From Nitriliruptoraceae bacterium (GTDB lineage: Bacteria > Actinomycetota > Nitriliruptoria > Nitriliruptorales > Nitriliruptoraceae): a stretch of DNA of 64,000 bases. The translations under genes and the position numbers were made by a program. Shown in pieces: positions 1 through 8,058 of the stretch. The notes beneath the pieces are model-generated. The model was not told the DNA's origin. It did not search any database and worked only from the letters and a program-made list of their open reading frames with translations. The DNA lies in NCBI GenBank assembly GCA_018401275.1, contig JAGYKW010000006.1, positions 1 to 64,000 of the forward strand, read 5' to 3'. Numbering within the stretch: the stretch's first letter is position 1; every line of letters starts with the position of its first letter.

Positions 1-1065
1 CTCGATGGCTACGCGGAACTGATGGCCGAGCTCACCGCTGCGGAGGTGGGCACGTGGCGACCCGGCGAGCAGCTGCTGCTCGGGCCGGCGATGATGCGCC
101 TCACCCTCGAGATCGTCGCGCGCTCGCTGTTCGGGACCGGTGCGGCTGACGACGCGGAGCGCATCGCGCACTCGATGGGCATCGCGATCGACCGCATCGA
201 GCGCACGATGCTGCCCGGGCTCGACCGTCTCGACGGGTCGGGGCTGCCATGGTTCCGAGCGTTCGGACGGGCCGCGGACGACCTCGCCGTCATCGCCGAG
301 CGGCTCGTCGCCGAGCGGCGTGCACGCGCGCGTGCCGGCGACGCGGCCCCGGTCGACGTCGCCACCGCACGGCGCGACGAGGACCTGCTCGGCCTGCTGC
401 TCGCACTGCGCGACGAGGACGGCAGCGCGTTCAGCGACGACGAGGTGCGTGACGAGGCGCTGACCCTGATCCTGAGCGGACACGAGACGACGGCCAACGC
501 GCTGACGTGGGCGTTCTCCTACCTCGCCGCCGAACCGGCGACGCGCGCGGCCCTCGAGGCCGAGGCGGACGCGCAGGCCTGGCTCGACGAGGGTCGCACG
601 CCCACCGTCGAGGAGCTCATGGCCGCGCCCTACGCCGGAGCGGTGCTCGACGAGGCGCTGCGGCTCGCGCCCCCCGTCTGGGTCGCGCCGCGCCGGGCGC
701 TGCATGACGTCGACATCGTCGGGGTGCAGGTGCCCAAGGGTGCGCACGTCGTGGTCAGCCAGTACGTCACGCACCGCGACCCCGAGCACTTCCCCGACCC
801 TGAGCGCTTCGACCCGTCACGCTGGCTCGACGGCCTCGAGCGGCGCCTGCCCCGAGGCACCTACGTGCCCTTCGGCGCGGGCACCCGACGCTGCCTCGGG
901 GACCGCTTCGCCATGCTCGAGGGCCGTCTCATCCTGCTCGCCGTCGCACGGCACCTGCGCCTCGAGCCCGTCGACGCGCGACGTCCGGTGCCGCGAGCAC
1001 AGCCGCGCGCGACCTACCGCCCACGCGGTGACGTACCGATGCGGGTCGTCGCGCGCACCGCCTGA
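1..1065 (+). CDS. Cytochrome P450 (5' end outside the window)
   Basis: Heme-thiolate monooxygenase; the first in-window codon (Leu at nt 1) is already inside the gene and about 354 residues are present. The oxygen-activating I-helix motif GHETT is encoded at nt 478-492, the K-helix ExxR (EALR) near nt 652-663, and the heme-binding loop FGAGTRRCLG at nt 871-900 with the ligand Cys codon at 892-894. The C-terminus is complete (TGA 1063-1065). The ATG at nt 22 is internal, because typical P450s have 50-100 more residues upstream. Substrate and redox partner cannot be inferred; no ferredoxin gene is adjacent in the window. The family call is secure. Confidence 0.93.
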   Translation, partial: LDGYAELMAELTAAEVGTWRPGEQLLLGPAMMRLTLEIVARSLFGTGAADDAERIAHSMGIAIDRIERTMLPGLDRLDGSGLPWFRAFGRAADDLAVIAERLVAERRARARAGDAAPVDVATARRDEDLLGLLLALRDEDGSAFSDDEVRDEALTLILSGHETTANALTWAFSYLAAEPATRAALEAEADAQAWLDEGRTPTVEELMAAPYAGAVLDEALRLAPPVWVAPRRALHDVDIVGVQVPKGAHVVVSQYVTHRDPEHFPDPERFDPSRWLDGLERRLPRGTYVPFGAGTRRCLGDRFAMLEGRLILLAVARHLRLEPVDARRPVPRAQPRATYRPRGDVPMRVVARTA

Positions 1066-1179
1066 GGCCGCGCGGGGCGCGCGGGGCGCGCGGGATCAGA
1101 CGCCCAGCGTCTCCGCGGCGAGGCGGGTGCCCTCGACGCGGGCACGGATCTTCGCGAACGCCAGCTCACGCGCCGCCGT
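1066..1179. other. GC tandem repeat and orphan minus-strand coding tail
   Basis: Directly after the P450 stop there is a short CGCGGGG-type tandem repeat (about 1068-1093). On the minus strand, from the stop at 1096-1098 back to 1179, an open frame reads RELAFAKIRARVEGTRLAA and ends ETLGV. It lies in frame just past the TGA (1180-1182) of the next minus-strand ORF, so it could be the severed C-terminus of another protein or an accidental extension. I do not recognise it. Confidence 0.3.
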
Positions 1180-1374
1180 TCAGCCGGCGACGATGCCGAT
1201 CCAGGTCGCGACGGTGACGACCAGCAGGTTCGAGGCCACGAGCACCGGGATGACCACCTTGAAGAGTCTGCTGGTCAGCTTCACGTCGAGCCGGTCGATC
1301 TTCGCGTCGAGTCGTTCGACCTTCGCATCGATCTCGTTGATGCGCCCATCGACCTGCGCGAAGCGGAGCAGCAT
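1180..1374 (-). CDS. Small coiled-coil protein with C-terminal membrane anchor
   Basis: A 64-residue ORF counted from the ATG at 1372-1374. Residues about 8-35 form a heptad-like coiled coil rich in D, K and R (repeated RLDAKIDRLDVK-type units), and residues about 38-62 form one hydrophobic segment (VVIPVLVASNLLVVTVATW). This arrangement is common in small bacterial membrane-anchored coiled-coil proteins of unknown role. The open frame continues upstream to about 2172, but that part is arginine/proline-rich and looks non-coding, so the true start is uncertain. No strong ribosome binding site is visible. A degraded partial copy lies at 2118-2195. Confidence 0.5.
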   Translation of the reverse strand: MLLRFAQVDGRINEIDAKVERLDAKIDRLDVKLTSRLFKVVIPVLVASNLLVVTVATWIGIVAG

Positions 1375-2302
1375 CTCGTCGGCCGCGTACCGAAGAAGTC
1401 GCCCGCGTGCAGGCGAAGAGCTCCTGGGGGGCCGTCGCTGCCGAGTCGCGGTCACCGCCCGGGCGAGTGGACCCCGAGCGTGACTGCTCGGCGAGGAAGG
1501 GTCGAGATTGTTGGAGTCGATGAAGCGTGCAGCAGCCGCTCGGGTCGACTCGACGGGCCTCGAGTCCATGCAGAGGCGGCCCCCGCGTTCGCGGTTCGGC
1601 CCCCGCGTCGACGGGTCGTCGAGGCTGCGCCGCGTCTCGACCCTCGCGGGTAGAGCAGACTGATCGCGGAGCAGAGTGACCGCCTGCATCGGTCGGTCAG
1701 TGCGCCTGCTCGCATAGGGGCGGGTGAACGTGCCGTGAAGCGGACCTGCGGTGAGTCGGGTTCGGCGCGTGTGGCCGACGATCCGACCGTGGGCGATGGG
1801 GCGCCAGTGTCGGCTGCTGTCTGCTCGCCGTCGGTGACCGGCGAGCCGTCGCCTCGAACAGCGTCGTTCAGCGGGTGTTGACGACGTCGTGGGCGACCGC
1901 CCGCGGCCATCAGGTAGTCCGCGTGGACGCAGCCACGGTTCTGTCGCGATCCCCATGTCGCCCCTGTCCGGTCTGCGGCTGTTCCGTTCGAGCCGGCGAG
2001 TTCCGGAGGTTCCGGCACTTCCGCGGAGCGTAGTGGAGACGCCGCAGGGTCCGGGACGACGCGCAGAGGTCGCGGTCCCTGGCTGTCGTGCGTCCGCGTC
2101 GGTGTCCGCCTCGCCGCGTTCAGCCGGCGGCGGATCGTCGCGACGGCGACGACCACGGTTCAGTCCGAGCACCGGGATGACCCCTGGGAAGCGTGCGATG
2201 CGGCCCTTGTCCAGGGCAGGTCGGGGAGGGACTCTTCATGGACGCGCACGAACGCACCCGCACACACGCGGCCGTGGGATCGCGCGACCCGAGGAGATCG
2301 AC
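1375..2302. other. Degenerate intergenic region without a convincing gene
   Basis: About 0.9 kb with long frames on both strands, but only low-complexity Arg/Ser/Pro translations, no domain signature and no ribosome binding site before an internal start. It contains the partial repeat at 2118-2195. It may be remnant DNA of a lost gene. I see no tRNA, terminator hairpin or insertion-sequence ends in it. Confidence 0.45.
2118..2195 (-). pseudogene. Degraded second copy of the coiled-coil/TM gene 3' end
   Basis: This stretch resembles 1179-1265, the TM-encoding 3' end of the small coiled-coil gene. Both contain GTTCAGCCGGCG, then a TCGCGACGG(T/C)GACGACCA block, then CGAGCACCGGGATGACC, in the same order with indels between. 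The copy at 2118 has lost the reading frame and the coiled-coil part, so it is read as a remnant of a tandem duplication. Confidence 0.45.
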
Positions 2303-3091
2303 ATGGCAGGCACACGGACGACGGTGGTGACCGGAGCAGCATCCGGGATCGGCGCAGCGACCGCACGGCTGCTGACCGCCCGCGGTGAGCGCGTGATCGG
2401 CGTGGACCTCGCAGGGTCCGACGTCGTCGCGGACCTCTCGACGCCTGAGGGACGAGCATCGATGGTCGATGCGGTCGCGAGACTCGCCGACGGACCGATC
2501 GACGCGGTCGTCGCGAACGCGGGCAGCGCCGCACCAGCACCGTTGACCGTGAGCATCAACTACTTCGGTGCCGTCGCCACGCTCGAGGGGTTGCTCCCGC
2601 TGATGGCCGGATCGAACGCGCCGCGAGCGGTGGTCACCAGCTCGATGGCGTCGTTCCAGCCCAACGACGAGCAGCTCGTCGCTGCGATGCTCGATGGGGA
2701 CGAGCCGGCCGCGCTGGCGCGCGCCCAGGCGCTCGTCGACGCGGGGGAGGAGTCGGCGCAGCTCATCTACGGCTCGACGAAGAACGCGCTCAGCCGCTGG
2801 ATGCGCACGGTCGCACCGACCGACGACTGGGCCGGCGCAGGCATCCCGATCAACGCGGTCGGCCCCGGTGTCATCGAGACGCCGATGACCGCGGGGTACA
2901 CGTCGACCGAGGAGGGGCGCGCGATGCTCGCGCAGATGGTCCCGATGCCGCTCGGTGGCTACGGCCAGCCCGAGGAGGTCGCGGAGCTCATCATCTGGCT
3001 CGCGAGCGCCGCGAACTCGAAGGCGACCGGCCAGGTCGTGTTCATCGACGGCGGCTCCGACGCGGTGCTGCGAGGCCCGACCGCGTTCTGA
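2303..3091 (+). CDS. Short-chain dehydrogenase/reductase, hydroxysteroid dehydrogenase-like
   Basis: 262-residue NAD(P)-dependent oxidoreductase. The Rossmann motif TGAASGIG is at residues 10-17, the NAG motif follows strand 4, candidate catalytic Ser is 113 or 114, and the Tyr-x-x-x-Lys pair is Tyr156/Lys160 (YGSTK). The N-terminal pattern (VDL then ADLSTPEGR) and the insertion before the YxxxK resemble bacterial 3-alpha-hydroxysteroid dehydrogenase/carbonyl reductases, but substrate is inference. The ATG at 2303 is chosen because GAGGAG lies at 2291-2296; the frame opens far upstream without coding character. It stands alone, followed at 62 nt by a CDGSH gene. Confidence 0.88.
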   Translation: MAGTRTTVVTGAASGIGAATARLLTARGERVIGVDLAGSDVVADLSTPEGRASMVDAVARLADGPIDAVVANAGSAAPAPLTVSINYFGAVATLEGLLPLMAGSNAPRAVVTSSMASFQPNDEQLVAAMLDGDEPAALARAQALVDAGEESAQLIYGSTKNALSRWMRTVAPTDDWAGAGIPINAVGPGVIETPMTAGYTSTEEGRAMLAQMVPMPLGGYGQPEEVAELIIWLASAANSKATGQVVFIDGGSDAVLRGPTAF

Positions 3092-3153
3092 GTGCTGGGG
3101 GCGGTCGAGGTCGGTACCGTGCCGGAGCGTCCAAGAGGCGAGAGGAGCGGCCC

Positions 3154-3384
3154 ATGACCGATGAGACCACCATCCGCATCACGAAGAACGGTCCGATGAT
3201 CGTGAAGGGCGCTGCGCGCATCGAGGGCGCGGACGGCGAGCCGTGGACCGACGTGCCGGCCGGCGGCAACGTCGCCCTGTGTCGTTGCGGGCTGTCTGAG
3301 GTCAAGCCGTTCTGCGACGGCAGCCACAACGCCGGTGGGTTCGACTCGGCACCGACCGCGACGGATCAGCCCTACCCCTGGTGA
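3154..3384 (+). CDS. CDGSH iron-sulfur domain protein
   Basis: 76-residue cytosolic protein with the mitoNEET-type [2Fe-2S] motif: Cys43, Cys45, Cys54 and His58 (CRC followed by KPFCDGSH) give the 3Cys-1His ligand set. Length is typical for single-domain bacterial CDGSH proteins, which are thought to act in redox or Fe-S handling. GAGGCGAGAGGAG precedes the ATG. A tandem repeat of a GCGGTGCC(C/T)TGGTGG unit follows the stop (3385-3423). Confidence 0.9.
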   Translation: MTDETTIRITKNGPMIVKGAARIEGADGEPWTDVPAGGNVALCRCGLSEVKPFCDGSHNAGGFDSAPTATDQPYPW

Positions 3385-3423
3385 GCGGTGCCCTGGTGGG
3401 CGGTGCCTTGGTGGGCGGTGCCG
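3385..3423. repeat. Gene-end tandem repeat, about 15-nt unit
   Basis: Nearly three copies of GCGGTGCCCTGGTGG-like sequence start at the stop codon of the CDGSH gene. It is one of several such arrays at gene ends in this window. Confidence 0.7.
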
Positions 3424-3438
3424 TCGTGGACTCGACCA

Positions 3439-3444
3439 TAGGCT
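3439..3444 (+). promoter_or_regulatory. Putative -10 box (TAGGCT) for a leaderless start
   Basis: TAGGCT ends 6 nt before the ATG at 3451, which would place transcription initiation at the start codon. No Shine-Dalgarno sequence is visible. The same geometry occurs at 51565-51570. Confidence 0.45.
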
Positions 3445-3450
3445 CAGCGC

Positions 3451-4404
3451 ATGCGCATCCACATCATCCATGAGAACGACGAGTGGCTGCCTCCGTTCGC
3501 GGCGGCCCTCGACGCCGCGGGACTGCCGTGGGAGGCCTGGCATCTCGACGGTGGGGTCCTCGACCTCGATGCCGTGCCACCGGAGGGCGTGTACTGGTCG
3601 CGGATGTCCGCGTCGTCGCACACACGCGGTCACCTCGTCAGCAAGGACCACACCCGCAGCGTGCTGTCGTGGCTCGAGAGCCATGGCCGCACCGTCGTCA
3701 ACGGCCGCCGGGTGCTCGAGCTCGAGGTCAGCAAGGTCGACCAGCATGCGGCGCTGCGAGCGGCTGGGTTCGACGTGCCGCGCACCTTCGCGGTCATCGG
3801 TGACCATGACCGCGCGCGCGAGGTCGCACGGCGCCTGCCCGTCCCGTTCATCAGCAAGGACAACCAGGGCGGGAAGGGTCTGGGCGTGCAGCGCTTCGAC
3901 ACGCACGAGGCGTTCGACCGCTACCTCGCCGACGGGTTCGTGCCGCCGGTCGACGGGACGCTGCTGCTGCAGGAGTACCTCCAGCCTGCTCTGCCCCGAA
4001 TCACCCGCGTCGAGATCGTCGGCGGCGAGTTCGTCTACGCGCTGACCGCTGACACCAGTGGGGGCTTCGAGCTGTGCCCGGCGGACGCCTGCGCGATCGA
4101 CGACGCGTTCTGTCCGACCGATGGCAGCGCGAAGTTCCAGCTGCGTCGTGACTTCACGGCGGTGGACGCCGCGCCGTGGGTCGCGTTCGCACGCACCTGG
4201 GGGATCGGCATCGGTGGCTTCGAGTTCATCGAGACGGTCGACGGACGCCGCGTCACCTACGACATCAACACGAACACGAACTACAACCCTGACGTCGAGG
4301 CGGAGGCGGCGGTGCCCGCAGCGACCGTCATCGCCGGCTACCTCGGGCGGCTGCTCGCTGCGGCCGGCTCGCACGCGACCGTCACGAGCTCGTCGAGGGC
4401 GTAA
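3451..4404 (+). CDS. ATP-grasp domain protein, RimK-like
   Basis: 317 residues. The N-terminal 90 or so form a pre-ATP-grasp domain, followed by an ATP-grasp fold: a lysine/glycine-rich ATP loop (ISKDNQGGKGLGV, about residues 134-146), an acidic motif near EYLQP, and a C-terminal metal-binding segment (FEFIETVDG then YDINTNTNYNP) whose Glu and Asn would ligand Mg2+. Such enzymes join a carboxylate to an amine with ATP; the substrate cannot be inferred. It is monocistronic, apparently leaderless, and its last 22 codons overlap a minus-strand gene remnant. Confidence 0.83.
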   Translation: MRIHIIHENDEWLPPFAAALDAAGLPWEAWHLDGGVLDLDAVPPEGVYWSRMSASSHTRGHLVSKDHTRSVLSWLESHGRTVVNGRRVLELEVSKVDQHAALRAAGFDVPRTFAVIGDHDRAREVARRLPVPFISKDNQGGKGLGVQRFDTHEAFDRYLADGFVPPVDGTLLLQEYLQPALPRITRVEIVGGEFVYALTADTSGGFELCPADACAIDDAFCPTDGSAKFQLRRDFTAVDAAPWVAFARTWGIGIGGFEFIETVDGRRVTYDINTNTNYNPDVEAEAAVPAATVIAGYLGRLLAAAGSHATVTSSSRA

Positions 4405-4514
4405 CGCTCCGTGCCGGACGGCGTGTCCAGCACGCCGTGCACCGGTCCCGTCCAGCCGACGGGGATCGTTGACGCTCCGGCGCGCGCCCCAGCGATCGCG
4501 CCGGCGACGGTCAG
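4338..4514 (-). pseudogene. Orphan C-terminal remnant of an ADP-ribosylglycohydrolase
   Basis: Read on the minus strand, an open frame ending with TAG at 4338-4340 encodes GLTVAGAIAGARAGASTIP then VGWTGPVHGVL. This is characteristic of the C-terminal helices of ADP-ribosyl-glycohydrolase (DraG/ARH) proteins (AxAGAxxGAxxIPxxW). An in-frame TAG at 4545-4547 cuts it off and no N-terminal half is present, so only about 58 codons survive. It overlaps the 3' end of the ATP-grasp gene. Confidence 0.6.
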
Positions 4515-4545
4515 GCCCGACTCCCTGCCAGATGGACCGCTGCGC

Positions 4546-4551
4546 TAGCGT
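4546..4551 (+). promoter_or_regulatory. Putative -10 box (TAGCGT) for fda
   Basis: TAGCGT lies 74 nt before the aldolase ATG. The same hexamer occurs before the phosphohexomutase (13719) and RmlC-like (26189) genes. Confidence 0.3.
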
Positions 4552-4625
4552 CGAGGGGACCGCGTCCTTCGAGGACGCCTCCAGAACTGGACCGAGAGCC
4601 GCACCGAGGGCAGAGGACCGACACG

Positions 4626-5516
4626 ATGACCGTCACCGACATGCTGGGCAAGGTCGCGACCGGACAGGGCTTCATCGCTGCCCTCGACCAGAGCGGCGGC
4701 TCGACGCCGAAGGCGCTCGCGCAGTACGGCGTCGCTGCGTCGGAGTACTCGGGTGACGACGAGATGTTCGACCAGGTCCATGCCATGAGGACCCGCATCA
4801 TGACCAGCCCGGCGTTCTCCGGTGAGCGCATCCTCGGTGCGATCCTCTTCGAGGGCACGATGGACCGCAGCGTCGAGGGCCTTCCGACCGCGACCTACCT
4901 GTGGCAGGAGCGTGGCGTCGTCCCGTTCCTCAAGGTCGATCAGGGGCTCGCTGATGAGCAGGACGGGGTCCAGCTCATGAAGGACATCCCGGGCCTCGAT
5001 GCGCTCCTCGCGCGTGCGCGTGATGCGGGGGTGTTCGGCACGAAGATGCGCTCGGTGATCAAGACGGCCGACCCCATCGGTGTGCAGCGGGTGGTCGACC
5101 AGCAGTTCGCCGTCGGACTGCGCATCGTCAACGCCGGTCTCATGCCGATCCTGGAGCCGGAGGTCGACATCAACGCGCCGGACAAGGCCGAGGCCGAGGC
5201 GATGCTGCGCGACGCGCTGCTCGCCGGGCTCGACGCCGTCCCCGCCAGCGCGAAGGTCATGTTCAAGCTGACGTTGCCGGATGAGGACGGCTTCTACGCG
5301 GCGCTCGTCGCACATCCTCGCGTGCTCCGTGTCGTCGCGCTGTCGGGCGGCTATGCGCGTGATGAGGCGAACGCGCGGCTCGCTCGCAACTCTGGCGTCA
5401 TCGCCTCGTTCTCGCGCGCGCTCGTCGACGGGCTCAGCGCACAGATGGACGACGCGGAGTTCGACGCGACCCTGGATGCGTCGATCGCCTCGATCCACGC
5501 CGCATCGATCACCTGA
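4626..5516 (+). CDS. fda: Fructose-bisphosphate aldolase class I
   Basis: 296 residues, the usual length of the bacterial class I (Schiff-base) enzyme that splits fructose 1,6-bisphosphate into DHAP and glyceraldehyde 3-phosphate. The N-terminus has the family hallmark AALDQSGGSTPKAL; Lys214 in VMFKLTLP is the candidate Schiff-base lysine, and the P-loop-like LSGGYARDEAN precedes the C-terminus. The ATG follows a purine-rich GAGGGCAGAGG stretch. The aldose 1-epimerase gene starts 2 nt after the stop, so the two probably form an operon for hexose metabolism. Confidence 0.93.
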   Translation: MTVTDMLGKVATGQGFIAALDQSGGSTPKALAQYGVAASEYSGDDEMFDQVHAMRTRIMTSPAFSGERILGAILFEGTMDRSVEGLPTATYLWQERGVVPFLKVDQGLADEQDGVQLMKDIPGLDALLARARDAGVFGTKMRSVIKTADPIGVQRVVDQQFAVGLRIVNAGLMPILEPEVDINAPDKAEAEAMLRDALLAGLDAVPASAKVMFKLTLPDEDGFYAALVAHPRVLRVVALSGGYARDEANARLARNSGVIASFSRALVDGLSAQMDDAEFDATLDASIASIHAASIT

Positions 5517-5518
5517 GC

Positions 5519-6586
5519 GTGGGGATGCAGGGCAGCGCGGACGTGCGCGCCTTCGGTGCGCTCGAGGACGGGCGGGCCACGCGGCTGTTCACGCTGCGCG
5601 CTCCAGGCATCGTCGCGACCGTCGGTGACTACGGCGCCACGCTCGTCGCCCTCGAGGTGCCCGACCGTGACGGCACGTCGGGCGGGGTCGTGCTCGGGTT
5701 CGACAGCGTCACCGGCTACGAGACGCGCACGAACAACCCCTTCATGGGCGCGAGCGTCGGGCGCGTCGCCAACCGCATCGCCGGCGCCCGGTTCACGCTT
5801 GACGGTGTCGAGCATGTCCTGCACGCCAACGAGGGGGACAACCACCTGCACGGTGGGCGGCAGACGTCGTTCGACCGCATGCTGTGGGACGTCGTCGAGT
5901 CGAGCGCCGATCGCATCGTGCTGCGTCACGTCTCGCCCGACGGCGACGCGGGCTACCCGGGGACGCTCAGCGTCGAGGCCGAGTACGCGGTCGGTCCGTC
6001 CGAGCTGCGCATCACGTACCGCGCGAGCACCGATGCGCGCACACCGGTGAACATGACGCAGCATGCCTACTTCAACCTCGCCGGCGAGCATGGCGTGACG
6101 ATCACCGACCATGTCCTGCGCGTCGACGCAGCCACCTGGACGCCGGTCGACGCTGCACTGATTCCGACGGGGGAGACGGTGGACGTGTCCGGCGGCCCGT
6201 TCGACCTGCGCGACGGGACGGTGCTCGGCAAGGGCATCGCGATGCTTGGCGAGGCCGGCTACGGCGACGGCTACGACCACAACCTGTGGCTCGGCGGCGA
6301 GACGGGCCGGCTGCGCGAGGTCGCCGAACTGAGCGATCCGGTCAGCGGGCGACGCATGGTGCTCGCCAGCGATCAGCCGTGCCTGCAGGTCTACACGGGC
6401 AACCGGCTCGGACGTGCGACGGGACGCGGTGGGGTCGTGTTCCCCGTCCACGGTGGGATCTGCCTCGAGCCGCAGCACGCACCCGACAGCGTGCACCGGC
6501 CGGAGTGGCCCTCGATCGTGCTCGACCCCGGCGAGGAGTACGAGCACCGCATCGCCTACCGCTTCTCGACCACGCGTTCCAGCTAG
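5519..6586 (+). CDS. galM: Aldose 1-epimerase (mutarotase)
   Basis: 355 residues from GTG 5519 (or 353 from ATG 5525). It interconverts alpha and beta anomers of aldohexoses in the cytosol. Family markers are GASVGRVANRIAGARF, the LHANEGDNHLHGG segment, NMTQHAYFNLAGE with the general-acid His, and the late GGICLEPQHAPDS segment carrying the catalytic Glu. It starts 2 nt after fda and ends tail to tail with icd: the palindrome CTAG at 6583-6586 is the stop codon of both genes. Confidence 0.93.
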   Translation: MGMQGSADVRAFGALEDGRATRLFTLRAPGIVATVGDYGATLVALEVPDRDGTSGGVVLGFDSVTGYETRTNNPFMGASVGRVANRIAGARFTLDGVEHVLHANEGDNHLHGGRQTSFDRMLWDVVESSADRIVLRHVSPDGDAGYPGTLSVEAEYAVGPSELRITYRASTDARTPVNMTQHAYFNLAGEHGVTITDHVLRVDAATWTPVDAALIPTGETVDVSGGPFDLRDGTVLGKGIAMLGEAGYGDGYDHNLWLGGETGRLREVAELSDPVSGRRMVLASDQPCLQVYTGNRLGRATGRGGVVFPVHGGICLEPQHAPDSVHRPEWPSIVLDPGEEYEHRIAYRFSTTRSS

Positions 6587-8058
6587 CCGTTGGCGCCCGA
6601 GGAGTAGCCCTCGGCGCCATCGACACGCTGCAGGACCTCGGTGCCGACGACCTCGATGCCCCCGCCCGCGAGCATGACCGGCACGGCGAGCGCCTCGCCA
6701 AGGGTGATCCTCGCGGCCGGGCCGCCCGCGACGGCTGCAGGGAGGAAGCGGCAGCGCCAGTGATCGGTCATCAGCGACTCGGAGTTCGTAGCGGGATGGA
6801 CCTCGACCCCGCGGTTCGTGATCAGCGTGAGCCGCAGGGGGCCGGACGCGACCGCCAGCTCGATCTGACGCGCGAGCACGGTCGCATCGCGACCGGTCTC
6901 GTCCCACCGCACGTAGACGTCGATGCCGGCGCGCTCGCGCACGACCACCGGTGCGACGGGCTCAGGCACGCTGATACGGCGCGTCTCGAACCTCGCCTCG
7001 CGCAGGCGTTCGGGACGTGCTCCGAGACGCTCGATGATCGCGTCGGTGAACTCGTCGCAGGTGACCTCGCGCTCGCTCAGGCCCTCGCGGTGCAGGTCGG
7101 CCGTGTGCAGGCCGCTCTCCAGCGTCGTGAGCCACGCGTTCGCGATGCGCTCCGCGACCGGCGCCTCGCCCAAGTGGACGAGCATCTGCACGGCCGCGTT
7201 GAGCAGCCCTGACGGGTTCGCGATGCCGCGTCCAGAGATGTCGGGCGCAGAGCCGTGGACGGCCTCGAACATGGCGTAGCGCGCACCGATGTTGGCCGAG
7301 CCCGAGATCCCGACGGAGCCTGCGACCTGCCCGGCGATGTCGGACAGGATGTCGCCGTAGAGATTGAGCGTCACGATGACGTCGAAGCGCTCGGGCTGGG
7401 CGGCGAGACGCGCGGCGCCGATGTCGACGATGTGATGCTCGGCGCGGATGTCGGGGTACTCGGCGGCGACCTCGTCGAACACACGGTGGAACATCCCATC
7501 CGTGTGCTTCATGATGTTGTCCTTCGTCATGCACGCGACCGAGCGGCGGCCGTGCGCACGCGCGTACTCGAACGCGTAGCGCACGATGCGCTCCGTGCCG
7601 GGGCGCGTGATGAGCTTGACGGACTTCGCGACCTCGGCCGTCGGCCGGAACTCGATGCCGGCGTACAGGTCCTCCTCGTTCTCGCGCACGATGACGAGGT
7701 CCATGCCGGGATGCATCGAGTGCACGAACGGGGCGTACGCGGACGTCGGACGCACGTTGGCGTAGAGGCCGAGCGTCGTGCGGATCGTCACGTTCAGCGA
7801 GCGGTACCCGCCACCCTGCGGGGTCGTGATCGGCGCCTTGAGGAACACCTCGTTGCGCCGGATCGTCTCCCACGCCTCGGGCGTGATGCCGGTCGTGTGG
7901 CCCTGTTCGTAGGCCGCGAGCCCGATCGTGATGGGCTCGAGCGTGAGCGGCGCGTCCGCGGCCTCGAGCACCCGCAGCGTCGCGTCCATCACCTCAGGGC
8001 CGATGCCGTCCCCACGTGCGATGGTGATCGTGTGGCGGGTCAGGCTCGAACTGGTCAT
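6583..8058 (-). CDS. icd: NADP-dependent isocitrate dehydrogenase, Thermus type
   Basis: 491 residues, matching the long Thermus-type isocitrate dehydrogenases (about 496) that carry an extra C-terminal domain of about 150 residues (here from about residue 345). The beta-decarboxylating fold shows RGDGIGPEV at the N-terminus, substrate-binding SLNVTIRTTLGLYANVRP, the metal-site NLYGDILSD and the cofactor loop HGSAPDISGRG. It converts isocitrate to 2-oxoglutarate in the TCA cycle. Its start overlaps the stop of the CLC gene, also on the minus strand, which therefore ends just downstream of nothing else: icd is the promoter-distal gene of the pair. The tail domain separates it from isopropylmalate dehydrogenase. 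Confidence 0.88.
   Translation of the reverse strand: MTSSSLTRHTITIARGDGIGPEVMDATLRVLEAADAPLTLEPITIGLAAYEQGHTTGITPEAWETIRRNEVFLKAPITTPQGGGYRSLNVTIRTTLGLYANVRPTSAYAPFVHSMHPGMDLVIVRENEEDLYAGIEFRPTAEVAKSVKLITRPGTERIVRYAFEYARAHGRRSVACMTKDNIMKHTDGMFHRVFDEVAAEYPDIRAEHHIVDIGAARLAAQPERFDVIVTLNLYGDILSDIAGQVAGSVGISGSANIGARYAMFEAVHGSAPDISGRGIANPSGLLNAAVQMLVHLGEAPVAERIANAWLTTLESGLHTADLHREGLSEREVTCDEFTDAIIERLGARPERLREARFETRRISVPEPVAPVVVRERAGIDVYVRWDETGRDATVLARQIELAVASGPLRLTLITNRGVEVHPATNSESLMTDHWRCRFLPAAVAGGPAARITLGEALAVPVMLAGGGIEVVGTEVLQRVDGAEGYSSGANG

Noticed and set aside
22-1065. ATG at nt 22 as the true P450 start
   Set aside because: The reading frame is open to nt 1 and a typical P450 has more N-terminal residues, so the gene begins outside the window.
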